Assembly (NCBI GenBank): GCA_900541185.1
Contig: UQIQ01000005.1
Coordinates: 1 to 54,303, forward strand
Direction of reading: 5' to 3'
Length of the DNA stretch: 54,303 nucleotides
DNA from: an uncultured Collinsella sp.
GTDB lineage: Bacteria > Actinomycetota > Coriobacteriia > Coriobacteriales > Coriobacteriaceae
Shown: piece after piece, positions 45,058 through 54,000 of the stretch
Layout of the letters: each line of letters opens with the position of its first letter
Position numbering within the stretch: the first letter of the stretch is position 1
Program-made: the position numbers and the translations under genes
Notes under the pieces: generated by a model
Told to the model about the DNA's origin: nothing
The model's database searches: none
The model's input: only the letters and a program-made list of their open reading frames with translations

Positions 45058-45690
45058 ATGAGCCAAGAGATGATGGATAAAACATGTCGAGAGTTTGCCG
45101 AGGCGCTTGCCGCACGCGAGCCGGTTCCCGGCGGCGGTAGCGCGAGCGCCTTTGTAGGTGCACTGGGCGCCTCGCTTTGCGGGATGGTTGCTCGCTATGG
45201 GGCGACAAACCCTGCGCTTGCCGATCGCGCAGACGATCTGACGCGCGCGTTTGCCCAGGCGGATGAGTTGGCGCAGGAACTTGTGGGTCTGGTCGCCGAG
45301 GACGTTCGTGCCTACGGGCAGGTGTCCACGGCGTACGGTATTCCGCGTGACGATCCGGCTCGAGCGACCGCGATTCAGGATGCGCTGCATGTGGCCGCTA
45401 TGCCGCCGTATCGCATTATGTATGCCTGCGGGCGCGCGCTGGCGCTGCTCGAGGACATGGCCGACAAGGGTTCGCGTCAGCTGCTGTCCGATGTGGCGTG
45501 CGGCGCCGTGTTCTGCCGTGCCGCTATGCAGGGCGCGAGCTTGACGCTCTTTGCGAACACCACGTCTATGAAAGATCGCGTTCGTGCTGAGGAGCTCGAG
45601 ACGGCGTGTGATGAGTTGCTCGACACATGGTTGCCGCGCGCCGATGCGCTGGCGCGCCGCGCCTCCGACGCTGCAAGAAAGAGGGGATAG
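45058..45690 (+). CDS. fchA: Methenyl-THF cyclohydrolase / formiminocyclodeaminase family protein
   Basis: 210 aa, cyclodeaminase-fold protein. The family motif is PVPGGGSASAFVGALGASL at about 24-42. In FchA-type enzymes it interconverts 5,10-methenyl-THF and 10-formyl-THF. ATG 45058 follows GAAGG. Two bases separate its stop from the folD ATG, indicating an operon. With folD it covers the middle of the THF one-carbon pathway, and fhs is found upstream in the window. Because FolD here seems to lack cyclohydrolase residues, the cyclohydrolase role is the better fit than formiminocyclodeaminase. Confidence 0.85.
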   Translation: MSQEMMDKTCREFAEALAAREPVPGGGSASAFVGALGASLCGMVARYGATNPALADRADDLTRAFAQADELAQELVGLVAEDVRAYGQVSTAYGIPRDDPARATAIQDALHVAAMPPYRIMYACGRALALLEDMADKGSRQLLSDVACGAVFCRAAMQGASLTLFANTTSMKDRVRAEELETACDELLDTWLPRADALARRASDAARKRG

Positions 45691-45692
45691 CC

Positions 45693-46547
45693 ATGGCTGA
45701 GCTACTGAAGGGTGCTCCCGTCGCCCGCGCTTTGACTGAGGAGCTCGCTGCCCGCTGCGCTGCGCTGCGCGAACGCGGTGTTGTTCCGACGCTTGCTATC
45801 GTGCGTGTGGGTGAACGCGAGGACGACCTATCCTACGAGCGCGGCGCCCTTAAACGCTGCGAAAAGGTTGGCATCGAGGCGCGTCGCGTGTTGCTTCCTG
45901 CCGGTGTTTCGCAAGACGAGCTGTTGACGGCCATCGAGGACATCAATGCCGACTCGGCTGTTCATGGCTGTCTGATGTTTCGCCCGCTGCCCGCCGGCCT
46001 TGACGAGAACGCCGTCGCCGCAGCGCTCGATCCCGCCAAGGACGTTGACTCCATGACGCCGGCTTCGCTGCTCACCACGCTTTCGGGGCGCGGCGAGGGT
46101 TTTGCCCCCTGCACAGCTGAAGCCGTGCTTGCTTTGCTGGATCATTACGGCGTTGAGCTGGACGGCGCCAAAGTTGCCGTGGTCGGACGCTCACTGGTAA
46201 TTGGCCGCCCCGTTGCCGCCATGCTTACGGCGCGCAACGCAACCGTGACGACGTGCCATACGCATACGCGCGATCTTGCCGCCGAGTGCTGTGCTGCCGA
46301 CATTGTGGTTGCCGCCGTTGGACGCGCGCGCACGATTGGCGCAGATGCGGTCCGCGAGGACCAGGCGATTATCGATGTTGGCATTAATTGGGACGAAGCC
46401 GCTGGCAAGCTGGTCGGCGACGTCGATTTTGATGCCGCGGAGCCGGTTGTTGGCGCAATCACCCCCGTGCCGGGTGGCGTGGGTGCCGTGACGACAGCAA
46501 TTCTCGCCAAGCACGTGATCGAGGCGGCTGAGCGCGCGGTAAAATAG
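45693..46547 (+). CDS. folD: Methylenetetrahydrofolate dehydrogenase FolD, cyclohydrolase site altered
   Basis: 284 aa. The NAD(P)-binding VVGRSLVIGRPVAAML and the THF-site DVDSMTP are present, as is Y48. But in place of the cyclohydrolase lysine (E. coli K56) is A52 in the stretch YERGALKRC, and the conserved Gln of GxxVQLPLP is replaced (GCLMFRPLP, F96). K56 is essential for cyclohydrolase but not dehydrogenase activity in characterised homologues. So this FolD is predicted to be dehydrogenase-only, with the upstream fchA supplying cyclohydrolase. The C-terminal PVPGGVGAVTTAIL motif is normal. The ATG follows GAGGGG and is 2 nt after the fchA stop. Confidence 0.9.
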   Translation: MAELLKGAPVARALTEELAARCAALRERGVVPTLAIVRVGEREDDLSYERGALKRCEKVGIEARRVLLPAGVSQDELLTAIEDINADSAVHGCLMFRPLPAGLDENAVAAALDPAKDVDSMTPASLLTTLSGRGEGFAPCTAEAVLALLDHYGVELDGAKVAVVGRSLVIGRPVAAMLTARNATVTTCHTHTRDLAAECCAADIVVAAVGRARTIGADAVREDQAIIDVGINWDEAAGKLVGDVDFDAAEPVVGAITPVPGGVGAVTTAILAKHVIEAAERAVK

Positions 46548-46581
46548 GCGTTTGGAGGCTGTTTAGGGGGTTGGTTAGATA

Positions 46582-46819
46582 CCCCGTGGTCAAAAAATGC
46601 CAAATATGAGTACTGTTGCCAAGTTAGTCACATATGTTTGAGATCATTTTGGCTCTTTAGCGATAAGTAATATCGTTAAAGAGCCAATTTTATTGGACGT
46701 ATGGGGAATTACTAGACTCAGTTTTTAGACAGGTGAGGATTCCCGGCGCCCGGAACAGTGCAATTTGCTGCCACTAAATTTGTGACAGTACTCATATTTG
46801 GCATTTTTTGACCACGGGG
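46582..46819. mobile_element. 238-bp element with perfect 35-bp terminal inverted repeats
   Basis: Arms at 46582-46616 and 46785-46819 are exact inverse complements, beginning CCCCGTGGTCAAAAAATGCC. Inside lies a 17-bp hairpin (46649-46665 with 46671-46687, one wobble, 5-nt loop, TTGGCTCTTTA...). No target-site duplication is evident. No ORF of note is inside. It is much AT-richer than its neighbours. Consistent with a non-autonomous mobile element (MITE) or a structured RNA; transposase absent. Confidence 0.6.
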
Positions 46820-46902
46820 GCTGCCGAGGCCGTGGTTTCGCCCTTTTTGCGTCGAAGCGATACACTGTTGCCGTTTGATTTCTTCGCTCAAGGAGGATGC
46901 GC

Positions 46903-48426
46903 ATGCCGTGCACAACGATTCTGGTCGGTAAGAACGCGAGCTACGACGGGTCGACGCTTGTCGCGCGTAACGAGGACTCGTCCAACGGGGTGTTTGAGCC
47001 CAAGCGTATGCGCGTGGTGCATCCCGACGAGCAGCCGCGCGTCTACACGAGCGTTCTGAGTCACCTGACCGTTGGGCTGCCCGATAACCCCATGCGCTAC
47101 ACGAGTGTCCCCGATGTTGTCCCGGGCCACGGCATCTGGGCCGAGGCCGGTTTCAACGAGCTCAATGTGGGCATGTCCGCAACCGAGACGCTCACCACCA
47201 ACGAGCGCGTCCGCGGCGCCGATCCGCTCGTCGACTACGTACCCGCCAAGGGCAACGAGGGCGAGGACGGATACGTTCCGGCACAGCCCGGCGGCTTGGG
47301 CGAGGAGGACATGGTGACCCTGGTGCTGCCGTATGCCAAGTCCGCCCGCGACGGCGTTTGTATCCTGGGCGACCTGCTCGAGCGCTACGGCACCTACGAG
47401 AACAATGGCATCGCCTTTAGTGATGTGGACGAGATCTGGTGGCTCGAGACCATCGGTGGTCACCACTGGATTGCCAAGCGCGTGCCTGACGACGCCTATG
47501 TGACCATGCCCAACCAGCTGGGTATCGACAGCTTTGACCTGGATGACGCCGAGGGCGCCCAGGCCGACCACATGTGCTCCGCCGACTTGCGCGCCTGGAT
47601 GGCCGAGTGGCATCTGGACCTGACGCTGGGCGTCGAGGGCGACGGCCCGGCTGCGGTCTTTAACCCGCGCGAGGCCTTTGGCTCGCACAGCGACAGCGAC
47701 CACGTCTACAACACGCCGCGCGCGTGGTACATGCAGCGCTGTCTCAACCCCAGCGACGTGTGGGATGGCCCCGACGCCGACTACACGCCCGAGAGCGACG
47801 ATATCCCCTGGAGCCGCGTGCCCGAGCGCAAGGTGACCATCGAAGACATCAAGTACGTACTCTCGAGCCACTACCAGGGCACGGAGTACGATTGCTACGG
47901 TAGCAAGGGCACGCCCGCAACGCGTGGCGCATATCGCCCCATCGGCATCAACCGCAACAGCCAGCTCGCCGTGTTGCAGTTACGTCCCTATGCGCAGCCG
48001 GCCTATCGCGCCGTGCAGTGGATGGCGTTTGGCTCCAACTCGTTTAACGCGCTGGTTCCGCTGTACGCCAACGTCGAGACCATGCCCGAGTACTATGCCG
48101 ACACGCAGGCTCGCGTGACGTCCGAAAACTTCTACTGGGCCAACCGCCTGATCGGCGCGCTGGCTGACGTCCGTTTCCATGAGTGCGGTCGCGCGGTCGA
48201 GGACTATCAGGAGAAGGTCGGTGGCATGGGCCACAAGCAGATCCATGACGTCGACGCTGCCGTAGCCGCTCTGCCCGAGGCCGAGGTGCCTGCCGAGCTT
48301 GCACGCGCCAACGAGGCCTTTGCCGAGCGTGTCCGCGTGGAGACCGATGCCCTGCTGGGCAAGGTGCTCTACACCACGAGCTGCGCCATGAAGAACTCTT
48401 TCGCGATGAACGACAACGTGAGGTAG
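46903..48426 (+). CDS. C69 family dipeptidase
   Basis: Ntn-hydrolase of peptidase family C69 (PepD), 507 aa, hydrolysing dipeptides. The nucleophile is C3 in MPCTTILVGKNASYDGS; RNEDSSNGVFEPK follows in the family pattern. ATG 46903 gives C3 and is spaced 6 nt from AAGGAGG, whereas ATG 46897 overlaps the site. Initiator plus Pro would be removed to expose the Cys (inference). No signal peptide, so cytoplasmic. Monocistronic after the inverted-repeat element. Confidence 0.9.
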   Translation: MPCTTILVGKNASYDGSTLVARNEDSSNGVFEPKRMRVVHPDEQPRVYTSVLSHLTVGLPDNPMRYTSVPDVVPGHGIWAEAGFNELNVGMSATETLTTNERVRGADPLVDYVPAKGNEGEDGYVPAQPGGLGEEDMVTLVLPYAKSARDGVCILGDLLERYGTYENNGIAFSDVDEIWWLETIGGHHWIAKRVPDDAYVTMPNQLGIDSFDLDDAEGAQADHMCSADLRAWMAEWHLDLTLGVEGDGPAAVFNPREAFGSHSDSDHVYNTPRAWYMQRCLNPSDVWDGPDADYTPESDDIPWSRVPERKVTIEDIKYVLSSHYQGTEYDCYGSKGTPATRGAYRPIGINRNSQLAVLQLRPYAQPAYRAVQWMAFGSNSFNALVPLYANVETMPEYYADTQARVTSENFYWANRLIGALADVRFHECGRAVEDYQEKVGGMGHKQIHDVDAAVAALPEAEVPAELARANEAFAERVRVETDALLGKVLYTTSCAMKNSFAMNDNVR

Positions 48427-48525
48427 GGATTTCCCGTCGATCGAATAGCGCTAAAACGCTTTGTCGCTTTCACTCAATCTTGGGTACAAGAACGCCAATG
48501 CAGTTGTTTGTGATTGGAGACAACC

Positions 48526-48942
48526 ATGGTTATGAAACTCGATCAGCTTGTTAACGGCGCCATCAACGTTGGCTTTGGCGCTGCCGCCGTTGCCGTCGAG
48601 GGCAGCAAGAAGGTTCTCGACGACCTCAGTACCAAGGGCGAGCAGGTGCGCAAGGACGCCGGCGCCCCCGATATCGCCCGCAGTGTGTCCGATATGTTCG
48701 AGCAGGCCGGCGGTACCATCTCCGATCTGACCGAGCGCTTGGGTACGCAGGGCGAGACCGCGGCCCAGCGCGTGCTCGACGAGCTTATCCTTGCCCGTGT
48801 CCGCGTCATGACCGCCCCCGAGCGCACGGCCTTCTTGGCCCATGTGCGCGACATCGTCGATTCGGTCGAGGACAACGTGACCTCGGTGCCCGTTGAGTCC
48901 GTTGAGCCCGACGATGCGAAGGATACCGAAGAGGCCGAGTAG
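48526..48942 (+). CDS. Phasin-like helical protein
   Basis: 138 aa, nearly all amphipathic helix with little Cys or Trp, a Gly/Ala-rich N-terminus (LVNGAINVGFGAAAVAVEG) and an acidic tail. The pattern is of the phasin or granule-associated type. It ends 8 nt before the UbiB-family gene, so the two are cotranscribed and may interact. Function unknown. Confidence 0.65.
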   Translation: MVMKLDQLVNGAINVGFGAAAVAVEGSKKVLDDLSTKGEQVRKDAGAPDIARSVSDMFEQAGGTISDLTERLGTQGETAAQRVLDELILARVRVMTAPERTAFLAHVRDIVDSVEDNVTSVPVESVEPDDAKDTEEAE

Positions 48943-48950
48943 CAGCGCAG

Positions 48951-50714
48951 ATGGCAGATTCCACCACCGATTACAACAATCTAGATCCTCTGGGTGACGA
49001 GGCGGCGGTTGTCGATGAGGTCGACGCCGCCGTCTCGGGCGCTCGCAAGAAGCCGCGCGCTGTCGATATGGTGCCCGAGGAGCCCGACGCGATGGCGCCG
49101 GACGAGGAATACCAGCTCACGCCGGCGGGTCGTCGCGAACGCATCGGGCAGATTGTTCGCCTGGTCAAAAAGTACCGCGTGTGGGATAACCTCACGCCGG
49201 TTCGTTTGCGCCGCCTGCTCGAGGAACTCGGCCCCATGTTCGTCAAGATGGGGCAGATTCTGGCCAACCGGTCCGAGATTCTGCCGCAACGCTTTTGCGA
49301 CGAGCTGCGTCGTCTGCGCTCCGACGTGGAGCCTGTGCCGTACGAGGTCGTACTTAGTTGTCTGGAAGAAGAATACGGCCTGCGCCTGGGGGAGATGTTC
49401 GATGCGATCGACCCCAATCCGCTTGGTAGCGCATCGCTCGCGCAGGTGCACCGCGCCCGCCTGGTGACCGGCGAGGACGTGGCCGTTAAGGTGCAGCGCC
49501 CCGGTGCGCAGCAGGTTATGGCACAGGACATCGATATCATCCGCTCGGTGGTGCGTATCGTTTCCAAGTTCGTCAACACCGATCAATTCGTTGACCTGCA
49601 CGGCGTAGTCGAGGAGTTGTGGACCTCGTTTCGCGAGGAGACCAACTTTTTGGCCGAGGCCAAAAACCTCAACGACTTCTACGAGTTCCATAAGAGCGTT
49701 CGTGGCGTGACGTGCCCTAAATCCTATCTGGACCTGTGCACCGAGCACGTGGTGGTTATGGACTACGTCGACGGCATTTCGATCGCCGATCCTGAACGCT
49801 TGGTGGCCGAGGGCTATGACTTGGAAAAGATCGGTGCCGCAATCGTCGAGGACTACTCGACGCAGGTGCTCGATGACGGCTTTTTCCATGCCGACCCGCA
49901 TGCGGGAAACATCATCCTCAAGGACGGCATCGTTTACTTTATCGACTTGGGCATGGTCGGACGCATGTCGAGCCACGATCGCGGTATCGTAAAGGACATG
50001 ATTTTCGCCGTGGCCGAGGGCGACGTGCCAAAGCTCAAGGATTCGCTCATGCGCTTTGCCGTGACGCGTGGCGATTCGGCCGAGCTCGATCATTCAGCGT
50101 TTTTGTCCGATCTTGACTTTATCGTGGCTGACTTTGCGGGCCTTGACCTGAAGGATTTGGATATCGGCGAGTTTTCGACCTCGCTGTTAAACCTCGCGCG
50201 TAAGAATGACGTTGAGCTGCCGAGCGTGGTGACGATGTTCGCGCGCGGCATGGTGACGCTCGAGGGTTTGCTGACCGAGTACATGCCCAACGTCAACATG
50301 ATCCAGATCATCCAAACCCACATTAAAAACGAGACAAGCACCTATGCGCGCGTGCGCGACATGGGGCGCGATCTTGCCGCGAGCAGCTATCGCGCGGCGA
50401 AGGGCTCACTCGAGGCGGCTGAGTACCTGGGGCTGGCTTCGCGCATGCTTACGCGCGGCCAGCTTAAGGTGAACACGCAGATCATGAGCAGCGATAAGGC
50501 ACTGCGACAGCTGGGCGGAATTATCGACCGCATGTCGATGGCTATCGTTATCGCCGGCCTGTTTATCGGTTCGTCGGTGGTGTACTACGCACGCATCGAG
50601 CCGGTTGTGTTTGGTATCCCGGTCATTGGCTTTATGGGCTACGTGAGCGCGCTGGTGCTGGCGCTTATGCTGGGCCGCAATATCTGGCTCAACAGTCACG
50701 GCGGCAAACACTAG
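48951..50714 (+). CDS. UbiB/ABC1 (AarF) family atypical kinase
   Basis: 587 aa. An acidic N-terminal extension of about 55 residues precedes the family core: LGPMFVKMGQILANRSE (KxGQ motif), the Ala-rich loop GSASLAQVHRA, VAVKVQRPG, the FFHADPHAGNI catalytic loop and VYFIDLGMVGR with the metal-binding Asp. Two C-terminal membrane helices follow. UbiB proteins support quinone or lipid metabolism; quinone genes are not seen here. The phasin-like gene immediately upstream is a recurrent kind of partner in bacterial UbiB operons (from memory). Confidence 0.93.
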   Translation: MADSTTDYNNLDPLGDEAAVVDEVDAAVSGARKKPRAVDMVPEEPDAMAPDEEYQLTPAGRRERIGQIVRLVKKYRVWDNLTPVRLRRLLEELGPMFVKMGQILANRSEILPQRFCDELRRLRSDVEPVPYEVVLSCLEEEYGLRLGEMFDAIDPNPLGSASLAQVHRARLVTGEDVAVKVQRPGAQQVMAQDIDIIRSVVRIVSKFVNTDQFVDLHGVVEELWTSFREETNFLAEAKNLNDFYEFHKSVRGVTCPKSYLDLCTEHVVVMDYVDGISIADPERLVAEGYDLEKIGAAIVEDYSTQVLDDGFFHADPHAGNIILKDGIVYFIDLGMVGRMSSHDRGIVKDMIFAVAEGDVPKLKDSLMRFAVTRGDSAELDHSAFLSDLDFIVADFAGLDLKDLDIGEFSTSLLNLARKNDVELPSVVTMFARGMVTLEGLLTEYMPNVNMIQIIQTHIKNETSTYARVRDMGRDLAASSYRAAKGSLEAAEYLGLASRMLTRGQLKVNTQIMSSDKALRQLGGIIDRMSMAIVIAGLFIGSSVVYYARIEPVVFGIPVIGFMGYVSALVLALMLGRNIWLNSHGGKH

Positions 50715-50830
50715 AGGCTGCGACCGTCACCGCATTTTCCTATCGCAAACAATAGCTTTTACCTTGGGCTTCGCCTGTGTGCGGGGTCCTTTTGCGTGAT
50801 ACCATTTTGACGGTAATAATCGATGGCCTA

Positions 50831-51000
50831 GATGGTGGTGCGGAGACGCACGAACGCGCGGTTTTCCTGCGCATTTGGGAGAATCGGGGTGCAAGTCCCC
50901 GGCTGTACCAGTAACCGTAATTCCTCTTGGCTCGGGATGTTCGCGTCGCAGATCGGACGACGCGCCCGAGTCGTTAAGGTTAAGTCGGATCGCCTCCCAT
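50831..51000 (+). promoter_or_regulatory. Cobalamin riboswitch
   Basis: The conserved core GGGTGCAAGTCCCCGG and CTGTACCAGTAACCGTAA is found at 50887-50920, and the 3' B12-box-type segment AAGTCGGATCGCCTCCC at 50982-50998. It lies about 65 nt before the surface-protein start. No T-rich terminator is seen between, so translational control near GGAGGGAAGGGG (51043-51055) is likely. Confidence 0.85.
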
Positions 51001-51064
51001 CTTGCATGCGGCTGCGGCGTATGCCGCCGGTGTGCATAGGGCTCTGGAGGGAAGGGGGACCCCG

Positions 51065-54000
51065 ATGGGGGAACTCGAGCGTAACATGCGCGATGACGTG
51101 GGGCAGCCTCAAGGCAACGCTCCAAGTACAGACAATGGGGGACAAATGGGTATGGTTGAGGACGAGCGCGAGCGCGCCTCGTTGCATCGCCGTGGCGCGA
51201 TTGCACGCGGTGTAGCCAAGCGCGGCCTGGTGGCATTCCTGGCCTTCGCGATGGCCTTTGGCACCACGCCGTCTCAGCTGTGGGCCGAGGGCGCCGAGGG
51301 CATTGCCGAGGCTGTGGCTCAGGCTGCGACGCCGGGCGAGGGCGCAGCGCTTGCGGGCGGTGCCGCTGAGCAGAGCGGCGCCGAGGTTTCGGATTCCGGG
51401 AGCGCGCCTGCAGCCAGTGCCGTCACAACAGAGGCAGCAACTGGCGACGAAGGCTCGGCGATGGGGGAGAGCCCTGCCACGAGCGAGCAGTCTTCGACGG
51501 CATCCACTGGCCAAGCAGGATCTGCCGCCGCGACTGCCGTCCAGACAGAGAACCCGACAGAAACCGGCGATGTCGCTAAGAAGCAGGTCGAGGTCTCGTT
51601 CTCGATTATCGGCACCGATGCCGACGGCAAGGCTCAGACCTGGGTGGCACCTACGCAGCTCAAGCTCGACGAGGGCGCGACGGCTGCGGATGCCTTCATT
51701 AAGCTGCAGGAGAAGACGGGCTTCAAGGCAGACTACGATGCAAACACGGCATATGGGTTCTACCTCAAGAGCATCACGTCTCCGAGCGATGGCCGCACGC
51801 TTGCCTACGATCCGACGACTTATGCCTTCTGGCAGCTGTTCGTCGACGGCGTGTCTTCCTCGGTTGGCGCGAGCAGCGTTAAGCTCGCCCCGGGGCAGAA
51901 GATTGAGTTTGCCTATACGGCTGGTAGCGCATCCCCTGTCGTTAAGGACCAGCTTGCCGCAAATGTGACCGTCATTGGTCGCGATGCCCAGGGCAAGACT
52001 CAGACTTGGGTCGATAACGCGCAGTATGTGGTGACGTCCGGTTCGAGCGCACTTGACCTTACGAAGGTCGCGCTTGAGGCGAACGACATTGACGCCGTTG
52101 CTGCTGGCTCCTTCATTCTGAGCCTTAAGTACAACGGTGTTGAGCTGGGTACGCCCCAAGATTATTCGACCTATTGGCAGCTGTTCATCAACGGCAAGTC
52201 GAGCGACTACACGGCAGACAATGTCACCATCCATGCTGGCGATACCGTTACGTGGTTCTACGGTGGCTGGGGCGACAAGTTGCCGTCCGATTCCGTCCAT
52301 GCTTCCGTTCAGGTCCTTGGTAAGGACAAGGACGGCAAGCAGCAGGTTTGGGCTTCGACGGGCCAGACGAGTCTCAAGGCGGGCTCTACTGCCAAGGATC
52401 TCCTTGAGCAGACCGGCCTTACTCTCGATGCTAGTGAAGAGTCTTGGGGCTGGTTCCTCAACGGCATTACTTCGCCGTTCGACAGTAAGTCCTATGGCTG
52501 GGATGCTGCGACCAAGAGCTATTGGAAATTCTACGTAAATGGCAAGTTCGCCGACGTTGGCGCCGGTGCCTATGAGCTCCAAGAGGGCGATGCCGTCACC
52601 TTTATGTATGGTGCTGACGCCGATGCCCTTCCTGGCCAGGTTCTTGGGTCTGTCGATGTTATCGGTCCCGATGTCAACGGCAACAATACTCGCTGGGGCT
52701 CGGCAAGCAATGTTTCTTTGCCCGAAGGTTCTACTGCCCAGAACCTTATTGAGACGGTCCTGAAGGCCAAGGGCGTTACGTACAACGGCTCCCAGAGTGG
52801 TGAGTACTGGTTCCTCAATTCCATCAACTCGCCGTTCGATCACAAGCCGTATGCCTGGGATGCTGCGACCAATAAATATTGGCACCTGTATATCAACGGA
52901 GAGCCCTCCTTACTCTGCGCCAATCAGATTACGCTCAAGAGCGGCGATAAGGTTACGCTTGCCTATACCACCGACGATTCGGCCATGCCCGATCCCGACA
53001 AGATTGTCGTGGACCCGAGCGCGACGACTCCTGATTGGGATGCCGAGTGGGCCGGCTACGGCAACAGTGGCAACGGTTCGACCGTAACGGATGCCAAGAC
53101 GCCTGCGCAGGCCGCCGGTCTTAAGTGGGCCTTCGATTGGAAGGCCGAGTCTGGTCAGCAGTATGCCAACTGCAGCGAACCTGTCATCGCTAACGGTTTT
53201 GTGTACATCGCAACCGAGAACGAGCTCATTAAGATCGATTCGTCCACGGGCAAAAAGGTTGCCTCTGCGCCGCTTGCCTCCAAGGTGAGCTATACCTCTC
53301 GTCCGATCTATACCAATGGCCTTATCATTGTTCCGCTCAACGGCGGTGCGGTCCAGGCGATTACTGCAGACAAGCTGATCTGCAAGTGGCTGACGCCCGG
53401 TTTGACGGACTTGACGCAGAGCTCCTGCACCGTCGTTTCGGATGGCGAGTACGTTTATGTTGGTACGGTCGATATTTCGTATGACGAGAACTACAACGCG
53501 ACCTACGGCAACGGCTCCCTTAAGCGTATCAAGATTGCCACGGGCGAAGTCTCTTGGCAGAACATTGACCCGGCCGAGGGCTATTATTGGACTGGTGCTG
53601 CGCTGACGGATAAGTACACCATTGTTCCTACGAGCGCGGGTACGCTTAAGTGCATTGATAAGACGACGGGCGATGTCGTTTCGACCATGGAGCTCGGCGC
53701 TGTCGCAAATGCCGATTGCATTGCCGATCCGTCCAATGGTTCGACCTTCTATCAGATGACGCACGACGGAAAGCTCCATGTGATTTCGCTTTCGGCGAAG
53801 GGTGTGCTGAGTGCACAGAAGACGGTTGATCTGGGCCTTACGAATAATCTGAGCGCCCCTGCGGTGTCTGGTGACAATCTGATTGTCGGCGGACAGACGG
53901 CTACGGGCTCTGCTCTGGTTCTCTATAACCTGAAGACGGGTAAGATCACGATGGTCGCTGCTGCCGACGGCAAGGCGCTGCCGGCTGGCCTCAACGGTAT

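Noticed and set aside
46718..46915. 65-codon minus-strand frame inside the inverted-repeat element
   Set aside because: It runs through the arm and over the dipeptidase ribosome site, lacks a start signal and has no recognisable character.
50828..52885. Long minus-strand open frame (685 codons) across the riboswitch and DUF4430 gene, with another at 52910-54166
   Set aside because: Plus-strand frame has signal peptide, repeated domains and riboswitch; the minus frames have no family features.
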